Below, in pieces: positions 28,046 through 38,136 of a stretch of DNA of 64,000 bases. The notes under the pieces are model-generated. The model ran no database searches and was not told the origin of the DNA. It saw nothing but the letters and a program-made list of their open reading frames with translations. The position numbers were made by a program, and so were the translations under genes. Positions within the stretch are counted from its first letter, which is position 1. Every line of letters starts with the position of its first letter. Source of the stretch: Planctomycetota bacterium. Lineage in GTDB: Bacteria; Planctomycetota; Phycisphaerae; UBA1845. The stretch covers positions 16,254 to 80,253 of the forward strand of contig JAJRPG010000077.1 in assembly GCA_024280855.1 (NCBI GenBank), given 5' to 3'.

Positions 28046-29644
28046 ATGGATACATTAAACACATTACAACTTTGGGATCGCTATAACCAATACATATTGC
28101 GCGCAGACAATATCAGGCTTTCGCTCGACATTAGCCGAATGCGTTTCGACGAAACTTTTTTTGATCGGCTGAATGTGCCTTTTGCCCAGGCGTTTACCTC
28201 CATGTCATTGCTTGAAGGTGGCGCGAAAGCCAATATCGATGAAGACCGCATGGTGGGGCACTATTGGCTAAGGCAACCTTCGCTATCGCCGAACGATGTC
28301 ATTCGCGAGGACATCGAAAAAACCGTCGAAGACATAAAAAAATTCGCTCAAGACGTGCATGACGGCGCGATCAAACCTAATAAGTCGGATGGCTTTTATG
28401 CCGTATTACTTATCGGAATTGGCGGCTCAGCCCTTGGTCCACAGTTTGTTTGCGACGCACTAAGCACGTCGGATGACCCTATGATTGTAAGGTTTATCGA
28501 CAACACCGACCCGGAGGGCATCGATCGCATTCTGGATGAACTCTCAGACATGCTGGATCAAACGCTCACGCTGGTAGTATCAAAATCCGGCGGCACCACG
28601 GAAACTCGAAACGCCATGCTCGAAGTGAAGCAGGCTTATGAACAGGCCGGTTTATCCTTCGCCCAGCACGCCATAGCTATTACTTGTAAAGATAGTCAGC
28701 TAGATAAATTAGCAGCCCAGGACCAATGGCTTCGGACGTTTCCCATGTGGGATTGGGTCGGTGGTCGCACCTCCGTACTGTCCGCAGCCGGGCTTCTACC
28801 TGCTGCGTTGCAAGGCGCAGACATCGAGGCCCTTCTTTACGGAGCACACAAATGTGATGTCCTCACGCGCGGCGCGACCGTATTAGAAAACCCTGCAGCT
28901 ATGTTAGCCGCGATGTGGCACTACGCCGGCGAAGGGCAAGGCTCACGCAACATGGTCGTGCTGCCGTACAGTGACCGACTTGCTCTTATGGGAAAATATC
29001 TGCAACAACTGGTGATGGAGTCGATCGGCAAATCACATGACCGAGACGGTGTGCAGGTTAACCAAGGACTAACCGTTTATGGCAACAAGGGAACGACTGA
29101 CCAGCATGCGTTTGTGCAACAACTCCATGAAGGCCCCAGCGATTTTTTCGTCACGTTCATCGAGATATTAAAACATCGGGATGAAGCCTCGGTCATGGTA
29201 TCCCCCAACGTCACAGCCGGGGATTACCTGGACGCTTTTCTTCACGGAACCCGAAACTCGCTTTATAGCAATAGCCGGGATTCCTTAACCATAACCCTCG
29301 ACTATCTCGACGCCCGCGCACTTGGCGGGCTAATCGCACTCTTCGAACGCGCGGTTGGCTTATACGCAGAGATCATCAACATAAACGCCTACCATCAGCC
29401 AGGCGTCGAACACGGCAAGCAAGCCGCCAGCGAAACCATCGCCCTGCAAGCCTTAGCCCTGGCGCATCTACGAGCTAATTCGGACAAACCGTGGACCGCC
29501 CAATCACTAGCCGACGCCATCGGTCAGCCCGAAATCGCGGAAAGCCTATACCACATATTACGTCACGCATCCGCAAATCCAGACCATCGCGTAACCATCC
29601 AGCCCGCAGACAGCCCAGCCTCAACCCAATTTCAGTCTTTATAG
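28046..29644 (+). CDS. pgi: Glucose-6-phosphate isomerase
   Basis: 532 residues. It interconverts glucose 6-phosphate and fructose 6-phosphate. SIS-domain motifs are visible: LIGIGGSALGPQ, VVSKSGGTTETRNAML for phosphate binding, MWDWVGGRTSVLSAAGL, GKSHDRDGV with the catalytic Glu region, and the C-terminal part NINAYHQPGVEHGKQAA with the active-site Lys/His. It is closest to the long bacterial form, not the archaeal cupin type. CAGGAAAA lies before ATG 28046. It follows the MFS-acyltransferase gene closely and may share its transcript, without an obvious functional link. Confidence 0.93.
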   Translation: MDTLNTLQLWDRYNQYILRADNIRLSLDISRMRFDETFFDRLNVPFAQAFTSMSLLEGGAKANIDEDRMVGHYWLRQPSLSPNDVIREDIEKTVEDIKKFAQDVHDGAIKPNKSDGFYAVLLIGIGGSALGPQFVCDALSTSDDPMIVRFIDNTDPEGIDRILDELSDMLDQTLTLVVSKSGGTTETRNAMLEVKQAYEQAGLSFAQHAIAITCKDSQLDKLAAQDQWLRTFPMWDWVGGRTSVLSAAGLLPAALQGADIEALLYGAHKCDVLTRGATVLENPAAMLAAMWHYAGEGQGSRNMVVLPYSDRLALMGKYLQQLVMESIGKSHDRDGVQVNQGLTVYGNKGTTDQHAFVQQLHEGPSDFFVTFIEILKHRDEASVMVSPNVTAGDYLDAFLHGTRNSLYSNSRDSLTITLDYLDARALGGLIALFERAVGLYAEIININAYHQPGVEHGKQAASETIALQALALAHLRANSDKPWTAQSLADAIGQPEIAESLYHILRHASANPDHRVTIQPADSPASTQFQSL

Positions 29645-29786
29645 CCTCTCAGGGGCTATCGACAACGGGTTCTGCTTGACGGAATGCGCCTGTTACTTTC
29701 AAATAATGTATCCGACGGGGTATTCTGTCGGGTGAATTGGGGGCAGGGGGCTTGCGCTTAAAATTTAGTCTACGGAGTTTATCGAT

Positions 29787-31055
29787 ATGCCTGTAAAGGT
29801 CATTCGTACGTTATCACTGTTCGCCGTCCTATGCCTTGCCATCGCACCCGCTGCGGGCCAGGCACAAATGGTCGAAGATGCTACGCTTCGTGACATCGGT
29901 CTTTCGACTTATTGGCGGGCACAGTTACCCCTAGCCGCTGACGATACCGTCGTGCAATCGTTCCTCGTGGACGAAGCGCTATATGTCACAACCAAAAACG
30001 GCACGATATTTGCTCTAGTCGCTGAAGCGGGATTGATCCGCTGGGCGGACAAAATCGCCGACAAAAGTTATACCATCTACGCACCGAGCCATGCCTGGAC
30101 GCCTGACGGCACTGGGCCGGTGATTGTCACGACGACGACAAAGATTCATATCATGGATCGTTATTCGGGGAAGCGCATTAATTCCTTCACCCCAGCTTTC
30201 CCACCAGGCAGCACCGCTATCGGCATAGAAAACGAATTGTACCTTGGCAGCGCAGACAGTTTGTTCTATTCATTATCCTGGCAACCGAAGCGCGGCACGA
30301 TACCGATGAAGCGATGGGAAGTTCGCGCTGGTGGACCAGTTACGGCTGCGCCACAGTTTCTCAGCGGAGATAGCCTGCTTTTCGCCTCACAAAGTGGCCA
30401 TGTTTTTTCATGCACGATGAGTGACAAGGTGCTAAACTGGTCCTATCGCATTGGCCAAGCCGTGGTTGCTTCGCCAGCCGTTGATGAAACTGGCGTCTAT
30501 GTCGCTAGTTTGGATCGTTCTCTTTATAAAATCGACGCAGACAACGGGCAATTGCTATGGCGTCATCGGATGCCAAGCCCCCTTCGTGACGCGCCCGTCG
30601 TGGTAGACAAAATGGTCTATCAATATTGCCAGGGATACGGCATCGCAGCCATCAATCGTGACAGCGGCAAGGAAGCATGGCAGTACCCCAACGGCCTGGC
30701 TTTCGCAGCTCAGGACCAGCGAATGGTATACCTGTTCGCCAATGGCCCATCTCTCATGTGCATCAATCACGAGACTGGCCAAGCGAATGGTCGCGTGTCG
30801 TTGACGGATGCCCATCATGCTACGGTTAATGCCCAAAGCGACGCCGTCTTTCTAATCGGCAATCATGGCCAAGTGTTGTGCGCCCGACCCAGCGGTGTTT
30901 CTTATCTCCGACAAAATGCTGTATCCGTCATGAAAGAGAGACTGACGCTACCGCCACTTAAAAAAGGCGACGGCAGCAACGACCCATTCCCAGCCACTGC
31001 GACTGGCGATTCGGGAAAGAATGATCCGTTGCGTAGCGAATTCGACGCCAATTAG
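29787..31055 (+). CDS. Secreted PQQ-like beta-propeller protein
   Basis: 422 residues. A signal peptide (LSLFAVLCLAIAPAAGQAQ) is followed by propeller blades with the docking motif, for example FALVAEAGLIRWADK, MDRYSGKRINS, YKIDADNGQLLWRHRM and AINRDSGKEAWQY. It is of the same general class as the protein at 4872-6137 but not a close paralog. The last ~60 residues are hydrophilic (LPPLKKGDGSNDPFPA) and may be disordered. GGAG lies before ATG 29787. Located in the periplasm or on the surface; role unknown. The following ~300 nt carry a composite palindromic repeat. Confidence 0.8.
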   Translation: MPVKVIRTLSLFAVLCLAIAPAAGQAQMVEDATLRDIGLSTYWRAQLPLAADDTVVQSFLVDEALYVTTKNGTIFALVAEAGLIRWADKIADKSYTIYAPSHAWTPDGTGPVIVTTTTKIHIMDRYSGKRINSFTPAFPPGSTAIGIENELYLGSADSLFYSLSWQPKRGTIPMKRWEVRAGGPVTAAPQFLSGDSLLFASQSGHVFSCTMSDKVLNWSYRIGQAVVASPAVDETGVYVASLDRSLYKIDADNGQLLWRHRMPSPLRDAPVVVDKMVYQYCQGYGIAAINRDSGKEAWQYPNGLAFAAQDQRMVYLFANGPSLMCINHETGQANGRVSLTDAHHATVNAQSDAVFLIGNHGQVLCARPSGVSYLRQNAVSVMKERLTLPPLKKGDGSNDPFPATATGDSGKNDPLRSEFDAN

Positions 31056-31123
31056 TCGCTACTTCGCACCCAAGAAAACAGGGTACAAGACAGTTTCGGC
31101 GGGATGGGTACACCGAGAGGGGT

Positions 31124-31220
31124 CAGAGCCGCACGGCGCCAGCCTGCGGGCCTGATGAGTCAACATGGCCAATTGCAACCAGCCGCTGGTATGTCACCAG
31201 GCTTGCGCCAGGTGCTCTGG
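31124..31220. repeat. Composite two-palindrome element, copy 1
   Basis: Two different imperfect palindromes: 31124-31151 (CAGAGCCGCACGGCG...CTGCGGGC) and 31194-31220 (TCACCAGGCTTGCGCCAGGTGCTCTGG), with ~42 nt between. The order is reversed relative to copies 40744-40827 and 43568-43653. The surrounding 31056-31359 stretch also has the phrase CACCCAAGAAAACA twice (about 31067 and 31247) and otherwise no feature. Confidence 0.75.
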
Positions 31221-31359
31221 CATGACTCGCCGCCAACTCTGTCTCGCACCCAAGAAAACACACCGTTGCCCCAATAGCTTTTCCGTTGTCAAATACGCGG
31301 CGCGTAGTGACGTGTATTAGATTTATCAAAAGCGAATTCCTTGAAGTTGTGGATACCCC

Positions 31360-33039
31360 ATGAGCCAATCACCCATCCGACGTGCCTTGATTAGCGTTTT
31401 CGATAAAACCGGCGTGGTCGCCTTTGCGAAAACACTGGTCAACGAATTTCAGATCGACATTATTTCCACCGGAGGCACAGCCGTGCTTCTCAAGGAAAAT
31501 GCCATTCCAGTGACACTCGTTGAAGACCTGACCGGATTCCCCGAAATGATGGATGGCCGAGTTAAGACCCTCCACCCCAGAGTTCATGCAGGACTACTCG
31601 CAGACCGCCGCAATCCCGACCACATGAAACAGATGCAGGCCCAGGGCATCGAACCAATTGATATGGTGGTGGTTAATCTCTATCCGTTTTCGCAAACCAT
31701 CGCCCAGCCAGATTGCACGTTCGACCAGGCGATAGAAATGATTGACATAGGCGGGCCTAGCATGATGCGGGCCGCTGCGAAAAATCATAAACATGTGCTA
31801 GTCGTCAGCGACGCCTCTCGTTACGACGAAACCCTAGCCGCCCTGCGCAAAGGGGGGGAAGCTATCCAATCGGCACGCCAAAGTGGCGCATTAGCCGTCT
31901 TCCAACAAACAGCCGACTATGACCGTGCGGTGGCAGATTGGTTTAAGAATCAACTGCAATCGCAAGGCAATGTAGACGGACAGGCTAATGCTGCGGCCTC
32001 ACTCACGTTACCAAAATTTCAACCTGTCCTGGGCAAGCCGCTGCGCTACGGAGAAAATCCTCATCAAACCGCGCACCTTTTGCAACATGATAACGACGCA
32101 AGAAAAATTGATCTCACCATAGCTGAAGATGGGTTCGACAGTGCCAAGTCCATGTCTTTCAACAACTATGTGGACGCCAGTGCAGCCGTGGATTTGTGCG
32201 AAGATTTGCATCGCGGCTTTGCAGATAAATCCGTCTGCGTTTTCGTAAAACACACCAACGCCTGTGGCTGTTGCGTAGATGATGACCCGCTAGAGGCCTA
32301 TCGCAAGGCGTATTTGGGCGATCCCAACGCCGCGATGGGCGGCATTTTAGCCTGCAATTTTAAGGTCGAAGCCGAATTCGCTACCGTTGTCATGGAAACC
32401 TACGACCGCTGGGGCAAGGCTGCCGGCGCCGGCGGATTCTTTGTCGAAGTATGGTCAGCTATTGCTTTTTCTGATGAAGCTGTCGACATCATTCGAGACC
32501 GTAAGAAGTGGGGGGCTAATGTACGCCTGCTCCAACTGGGCAACTACGACAATGCACCGCAGGCCGGTGAGCTGGACTTGAAGAATATTGCTGGTGGCGC
32601 GCTGCTACAGCTTCGTGATACCGTAGGTCTCAATGAAGACGAATGGAAGACGGCCACCAAGCGTGAGCCAACTGAGCAGCAGCTTCTCGACCTGCGCCTA
32701 GCGTGGCTAACCTGCAAACACACCAAGAGCAACGCGATTACCATCTGCAGCGGCGGTATGTTAATTGGTAATGGTGCAGGTCAGATGTCCCGCGTCATGA
32801 GTTGTCGCATCGCCACTTGGTTAGCCAAGGAAAATGGCCACGGCGATAAACTTAGCGGAGCCGTCGCAGCTTCCGACGCCTTCTTCCCATTCTCAGATGG
32901 GCCGGAAATCCTAGCTGACGCCGGCGTGACATCCATCATTCAGCCGGGCGGATCAAAACGCGATAGCGACACCGTCACCTTATGTGACGACCGCAGCGTA
33001 GCTATGCTAATGACAAGCACAAGACACTTCAAACACTAA
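31360..33039 (+). CDS. purH: Bifunctional AICAR transformylase/IMP cyclohydrolase PurH
   Basis: 559 residues, the last two steps of IMP synthesis. The N-terminal IMP cyclohydrolase (MGS-like) domain shows ISVFDKTGV, STGGTA and GRVKTLHPRVHAG. The transformylase domain shows LRYGENPHQ, the catalytic KHTNACG (Lys-His), AMGGILA and near the end SDAFFPFSDGPEILADAGVT, IQPGGSKRD. Length is somewhat above the usual ~520 because of a short insertion in the second domain. ATG 31360. The end GVTSIIQPGGSKRDSDTV and TSTRHFKH is canonical. The gene appears to be transcribed alone; a palindromic repeat follows the stop. Confidence 0.94.
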   Translation: MSQSPIRRALISVFDKTGVVAFAKTLVNEFQIDIISTGGTAVLLKENAIPVTLVEDLTGFPEMMDGRVKTLHPRVHAGLLADRRNPDHMKQMQAQGIEPIDMVVVNLYPFSQTIAQPDCTFDQAIEMIDIGGPSMMRAAAKNHKHVLVVSDASRYDETLAALRKGGEAIQSARQSGALAVFQQTADYDRAVADWFKNQLQSQGNVDGQANAAASLTLPKFQPVLGKPLRYGENPHQTAHLLQHDNDARKIDLTIAEDGFDSAKSMSFNNYVDASAAVDLCEDLHRGFADKSVCVFVKHTNACGCCVDDDPLEAYRKAYLGDPNAAMGGILACNFKVEAEFATVVMETYDRWGKAAGAGGFFVEVWSAIAFSDEAVDIIRDRKKWGANVRLLQLGNYDNAPQAGELDLKNIAGGALLQLRDTVGLNEDEWKTATKREPTEQQLLDLRLAWLTCKHTKSNAITICSGGMLIGNGAGQMSRVMSCRIATWLAKENGHGDKLSGAVAASDAFFPFSDGPEILADAGVTSIIQPGGSKRDSDTVTLCDDRSVAMLMTSTRHFKH

Positions 33040-33052
33040 GTCCCTTCCTATC

Positions 33053-33077
33053 GAGCCGCGGGTTTCAACCCGCGCGG
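33053..33077. repeat. Dispersed palindrome GAGCCGCGGGTTTCAAC type
   Basis: GCCGCGGGTTTCAACCCGCG folds as a hairpin directly after the purH stop; it belongs to the family at 3087-3119. It may help end the transcript, although no T-run follows. Confidence 0.75.
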
Positions 33078-33210
33078 AGTTGGCGTGTCATGGAGTCGAA
33101 ATGTCGAATAGACCCTTTCCCCAATAAATGGAAAATGTGAACAGAGTGCTGTCACAATCGTCATTTCTGCCCTATTTCGAAGATTTGAAGGCCAAAACCC
33201 ATAAACATGC

Positions 33211-33240
33211 TTGAATATAGGGTATGGAATCTGCTATACT
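33211..33240 (+). promoter_or_regulatory. Promoter of the giant propeller protein gene
   Basis: TTGAAT at 33211-33216, an 18-nt spacer, and TATACT at 33235-33240. The 14-mer CTTGAATATAGGGT that spans the -35 (33210-33223) occurs again upstream of the PEP-CTERM-like gene at 38848-38861 on the minus strand. Confidence 0.6.
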
Positions 33241-33332
33241 GCCTTTTCGTGCTGCGGAGTTCTCCGGGGCATCCGTAAGGTCTGTTGAGAAACGTTGAAT
33301 GGTTAGCCTGCATGTTCAGGTCGGGGAAATTT

Positions 33333-36300
33333 ATGTTCAGTTGTATTCGTTTCGTGTCGCTATTTGTGATGGCCTCAAGCAGCGTAGCCCTCGGCGAAGT
33401 GCCACAGCCGATGAGTGCGTTGCCGGGTAGGCAGGCCATCGCTCCGCAGATTCTTCCTCCGCAAAGCGAGGGAATTACCAAGCCGATAGAAACCCGATCA
33501 GAACCGCAAGTACGAAAAGACCCCGGCGACATCATAGACGGCTCAATTGTTACGTTGGGTTTGGATGACTGCGACACGCCGATCAGGCCGAACAACGATT
33601 GCAATCAAAATGGCGTAGCTGATGAGTGCGAGATTGATTGCAATGTCAACGACATAGCTGATGCATGCGAAATCGTAACCGACCCATCTCTTGATTGCGA
33701 TTCAAATGGTGTAATAGATGCGTGTGGTTTGACATCGTTAGATATGCTGTCTGATCCGTTTTTACAAGATAATACTTATGGCTGGTCTTTCGATGTGCAA
33801 CATGATCTACTTGTTGTCAGTGCAAGGGTGTCCAAAGTGGTGTATGTATATCGCAAGATTGATACGACATGGGGATATGAAAGTACGCTGTTACCATCGA
33901 TAGATGGGGAAAGAGACTTTGGATTAGAAGTAGCTATTTTCGATGGTGAAATAGCTGTCATATCAAATGTGGGTATTAGTTTTTATCATTTTACTGAATC
34001 GACTTGGCAGCTCAAAGACTATATATCGGTTTTCAATTTGAAAAATTTCAAATTTGGAAAGGACTTAATAGTTGCACGTACTCAAAATTTTCGGGATCTA
34101 CCTCATGTCTGGAGACGTATCAATGGGGTTTGGAATGATACTGAATACATCGGAATCGAGAATAAACTTGCAGTAGATATTCGAGCCTTGGGACGCGCTT
34201 TGGCGATTCATGGCGATAATATAGTTTCATCAGCTGTCGATAGAGGAATTAATCCGCGCGGTGGATCAGGTTTGGTTTACACATTTGAACATGTAACCCA
34301 TAGCTGGAATGGCACGATATATGATTACTGGATACCCATCGAATCCACGACGATATCTGCGCCGAATAATGTTGCTGCTGGATTTGGCAGTACGATAAGC
34401 GTCTATGGAGATACTCTAGTTCTTGGGTCGCCCTCTGAAAGCAATGGACGAGACCAATCCCAAGGGGCTGTTTACATTTATGTGTGGACCGGAAGTAAAT
34501 GGTTCCTGCAGCACAGACTAACCGCAAACATTTCAGACCCATTCTATTCGTTTGGTAAGGATGTTACTATTGATGGCTCAAATTTAGCGATAAAAGTTAC
34601 GGACGGATTTCGTATATATCAATTCGATGGCCAATCTTGGAAGTTCACTGTTACTGTTAAACATGATGCATTGCCAGCGATCGATGGCGTTAATTATTTG
34701 GTGTACACTCCTGGTGATTCTACAGGACAACCTCCTAGCGTATTGCCCTACATTTTACCACTTAATGATTGTGATGGAATGGGCAACCCTGATGTTTGCG
34801 TATTAGAAAATGAGCAAGCAATTGATTGCGACGGCAATACGGTTCCTGATGCCTGTGAAGTAGATTGCAACATCAACGGAGTGTCGGACAAATGCGACTT
34901 GATGGCTGGTGATAGTATTGATTGCCAAGGTAACGGCATTCCAGATGAATGTGAAGTTGCTTTTAACGACTGCAATAAAAATGGTATCCCCGATGATTGC
35001 GAAGGTGACTGTAATGGTAATGGCGTACCAGATCCGTGCGAGATTCTGGCGGGCGATGCATTCGATTGCAATTACTCTGGTGTACTTGATGAGTGCGAAA
35101 CGGAGCCAGTACAATTGGGCATATTACGTTCCATTGAAGAACTGGCTGCACCTACTTATCGACCATTTCCCTGGTATGCCTCTTCCATAGATATTAGCGG
35201 GGACCGTGTAATTCTCGGGTCTCCGGCTGAAGGCCAATTCGACGGTGCCGGCGTGGTCTATATTTACGCCGAGGAACGTGGTCATTGGAATCAGGAAGCT
35301 ATTCTAAGCGAACCAGACCCCGCCTGGATCAATAACTTTGGACGCAATGTCGCGATCGATGGAGACTTGGCGGTAGTCTCTATTGGCCAGGTTCCTCGTG
35401 TTTATGTCTATCGCCGTACAGATTCTGGTTGGGTCCAGGATTTTCTGTTCACAAACTCAGACGGCCTGAAAGCTTATACTGGCGATATCTTCATAGAAGG
35501 GGAACGTGTTTTTATAGCAAGCGGCGAAGAGGTTTTAGTTTTTCATTACGATGGTGAGAATTGGGGCCGAGAAGCTTCTTTGTTGCCGCAAGGTAATCCA
35601 GATTTCCTGGGTGATGTCTGTAGTATATCCGGCGATCAAGGTACGGTGGCCATTGGCTATTGTAGGGCCGATGTTGCTGAAGATGATTCGGATAATAGTG
35701 GCGCGGTGGCCATATTTGAGCGTGATGGCAATCAGTGGGAAGAAGTGATTAAATTTAGTGCGCCGGCCGCGAGGCGAAGCGCATACTTTGGTACCGATTT
35801 ATCAATTCACGGTGACTGGCTATCAGTGGTTGAAGCTAAGGATAGTTTTTCAGGAATTACAAATAGCTGGAGCGATAGCTCAGTATATATATATCAGAGG
35901 ATTGATAGCGAATGGGTTTTGAATCTACAGCTTCCCGCTCTGGGTGAGACAACGAATAAGATTCACGCAAAATCTGTGGCTATGCAAAATGATGTATTGC
36001 TCATTGGTAAATTCAAAGAAACGACCGGCTTTTTTCGTACCGGCGAAGTTGACCTGTATCGTCTGATAGTAGATGAATGGGTGTATGAACAAACTTTTAC
36101 TGGGGATGAAGTTCAAAAAAACAGCGTATACGGTCTGGTATTAGCCATGGACCAAGGGCGTGCCATTGTCAATTTTGGTTGGTATCTAAATTGGTACTAC
36201 GAGGGGGATGCGAAAGCATATATTTTCAATGTACCCTTCTCCGATTGTAACGGCAACAAAATTCCGGACGATTGCGACATAGAGTTGGGCATCAGTGCAG

Positions 36301-38030
36301 ATTGTAACAATAATAATTACCCAGACGACTGCGACATCGACACACCGTTTCTTGATTGCAACCAGAATGGCCAATTCGATACCTGCGAGATGGATGCAGA
36401 CTCGAGCCTCGATTGTGATGCCAGCATGAGATTGGATGAGTGCGAGAATGTGCCCTATACCGTTGGCGCGTTTGCAGATTCCGATCCTCGAGATTCAAAG
36501 TTTGGCGTTGGCTTGGCACAGGCAAAAGATATTCTTGTAATAGGTGATTCCGACACATGGTTGACACATGTGTATCGAAAACAAAATGGCGAATGGCTGC
36601 TAGAGCAAAAAATCGACTGCGAAAGCAATACAGACAATTGTGGCCGAGCTGTGGCAACAGATGGGCACACTATTGCAGTTAACGGGGTAAGTAAAGGCCG
36701 TATCACAGGGTTTTACGGTTCCAGCATGGTCCATCTTTATCGCCATGACGGGGCATCATGGAACTTAGATGGCACACTCGTTCCTTCAGATCGAAGCGAT
36801 AATGATGGTGAAAGTACTAGTTATTATGATTACCTTCTTGGCGACGATAACATTAGCATCGAAGGAAACACCGTAGCAGTTGGACTTGCCAGAAAGAATG
36901 GCCGAGACGGTGCTGTGTATATCCAACAGCGCATCGCTGACCAATGGCAGGAGACTCAGATTTTACATCCCGATACTGATGACATCGGAGCGGAGTTTGG
37001 AGTCTCAGTACGACTATCAGGTGAGTGGTTATTCGTTGGCGCTCATCACAGTAATGGGTATCGTGGCAGTGTATACATATACAAATTTGATGGATCAACA
37101 TGGAATATGGTGGATAGGCTGTATTCGGAATTTACCGACTACGATTACATCCGATTTGGAGAATCATTATCAGTAGACGGCAATAGGCTTGCGGTTGTAT
37201 CGCCAGAGGAGCGGTCAGCCGTCGGGGGGACAGGTGTCATATATCTATACTGCCTTGACAACGGCCATTGGATTCAATGCGATAAAATCTCTTCTCAAGA
37301 TGACTTTATCTACTTAGCAGACGGCACGCACATTAGCCTGAAGGGGGATTATTTGGTCGTAGGTTGTCCTGATTGTAATTATAGCTCGGGAGGATTCGCC
37401 TATCTATTTAAGTACGATGGAGATTCCTGGGTCGAATTGCCGTACTACGATGGCGACTCTAATTCTTTGAATGTGTACAGGCTCGGCACAAGAGTGGCCA
37501 TTGATGATGACACCGCCCTTGTAGCCGCACCGTATGCACTTAACTATTATTACAACGGTCGCCCGCCATCCGTCATGGCTATCGCATTCCCCTTCATCGA
37601 CTGCAACCTAAACAGCTCACCTGACGAATGCGACATCGAAAGCGGCTTAAGCATGGATTGCAACGCCAACCGCAAACCCGACGAATGCGACTTGGACGAC
37701 GACGGGGACTTAATTCCCAACGATTGCGATCAGTGCCTTGCCTCTGACATTTCCTCTACGATTATTATCAATGGCTGCGACACGGGCGTGCCAAATGAGT
37801 TGGATAGCTTTGGGTGCAGCATGGCTGACGCTTTTGAATCTTGCCCTCAACATCAACTTGGTAGTGATGCAACAGTCGATTGCGTCGTAGCCATTGCTAA
37901 CCAATGGATCAAAGACGGTCGGCTGGAGCAGCTAAGTCTGAGTGCATTCAGGAAGTGCGGCATGCGGATCCCACTGCAACAAGCCGAGAGAGACCAAGTG
38001 AGTCGAAGCGTGGGTAAACGAGTTCGCTAG
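33333..38030 (+). CDS. Giant secreted protein, three FG-GAP-type propellers separated by Asp/Cys-rich blocks
   Basis: 1565 residues from ATG 33333 (GGGGAAA upstream), with a signal peptide (FVSLFVMASSSVALG). Four Asp/Cys-rich blocks of the form DCNxNGxxDxCE lie at about residues 86-131, 477-589, 970-1038 and 1422-1470. They resemble calcium-binding loops of the thrombospondin type 3/dockerin kind. Between them are three regions of ~340-380 residues made of FG-GAP-like repeats (FGxxVAIDGDxLVVGA...VYIYRxxGxxW), each about the size of one seven-bladed integrin-type propeller. The C-terminal ~110 residues are Cys-containing (CDQCLASD, ADAFESCPQ, VVAIANQWIKDG) and look like a dockerin-like or anchoring end. 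Role probably adhesion or surface structure. Codon use has more A/T than the neighbouring housekeeping genes. Confidence 0.85.
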   Translation: MFSCIRFVSLFVMASSSVALGEVPQPMSALPGRQAIAPQILPPQSEGITKPIETRSEPQVRKDPGDIIDGSIVTLGLDDCDTPIRPNNDCNQNGVADECEIDCNVNDIADACEIVTDPSLDCDSNGVIDACGLTSLDMLSDPFLQDNTYGWSFDVQHDLLVVSARVSKVVYVYRKIDTTWGYESTLLPSIDGERDFGLEVAIFDGEIAVISNVGISFYHFTESTWQLKDYISVFNLKNFKFGKDLIVARTQNFRDLPHVWRRINGVWNDTEYIGIENKLAVDIRALGRALAIHGDNIVSSAVDRGINPRGGSGLVYTFEHVTHSWNGTIYDYWIPIESTTISAPNNVAAGFGSTISVYGDTLVLGSPSESNGRDQSQGAVYIYVWTGSKWFLQHRLTANISDPFYSFGKDVTIDGSNLAIKVTDGFRIYQFDGQSWKFTVTVKHDALPAIDGVNYLVYTPGDSTGQPPSVLPYILPLNDCDGMGNPDVCVLENEQAIDCDGNTVPDACEVDCNINGVSDKCDLMAGDSIDCQGNGIPDECEVAFNDCNKNGIPDDCEGDCNGNGVPDPCEILAGDAFDCNYSGVLDECETEPVQLGILRSIEELAAPTYRPFPWYASSIDISGDRVILGSPAEGQFDGAGVVYIYAEERGHWNQEAILSEPDPAWINNFGRNVAIDGDLAVVSIGQVPRVYVYRRTDSGWVQDFLFTNSDGLKAYTGDIFIEGERVFIASGEEVLVFHYDGENWGREASLLPQGNPDFLGDVCSISGDQGTVAIGYCRADVAEDDSDNSGAVAIFERDGNQWEEVIKFSAPAARRSAYFGTDLSIHGDWLSVVEAKDSFSGITNSWSDSSVYIYQRIDSEWVLNLQLPALGETTNKIHAKSVAMQNDVLLIGKFKETTGFFRTGEVDLYRLIVDEWVYEQTFTGDEVQKNSVYGLVLAMDQGRAIVNFGWYLNWYYEGDAKAYIFNVPFSDCNGNKIPDDCDIELGISADCNNNNYPDDCDIDTPFLDCNQNGQFDTCEMDADSSLDCDASMRLDECENVPYTVGAFADSDPRDSKFGVGLAQAKDILVIGDSDTWLTHVYRKQNGEWLLEQKIDCESNTDNCGRAVATDGHTIAVNGVSKGRITGFYGSSMVHLYRHDGASWNLDGTLVPSDRSDNDGESTSYYDYLLGDDNISIEGNTVAVGLARKNGRDGAVYIQQRIADQWQETQILHPDTDDIGAEFGVSVRLSGEWLFVGAHHSNGYRGSVYIYKFDGSTWNMVDRLYSEFTDYDYIRFGESLSVDGNRLAVVSPEERSAVGGTGVIYLYCLDNGHWIQCDKISSQDDFIYLADGTHISLKGDYLVVGCPDCNYSSGGFAYLFKYDGDSWVELPYYDGDSNSLNVYRLGTRVAIDDDTALVAAPYALNYYYNGRPPSVMAIAFPFIDCNLNSSPDECDIESGLSMDCNANRKPDECDLDDDGDLIPNDCDQCLASDISSTIIINGCDTGVPNELDSFGCSMADAFESCPQHQLGSDATVDCVVAIANQWIKDGRLEQLSLSAFRKCGMRIPLQQAERDQVSRSVGKRVR

Positions 38031-38136
38031 AAGCCGCTATTAACCCCAGAGACGCTGCGCAGCTGATGTCCGCAGTTCATGTGTTGATGGCGGCGCGGTT
38101 CTTGCGTTAAAATCTATTGGCTGTTCGGTTGGGCGA

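Noticed and set aside
31056..31359. CRISPR array, because repeats recur
   Set aside because: The repeats are unequal palindromes without regular spacers, and no cas gene is present in the window.
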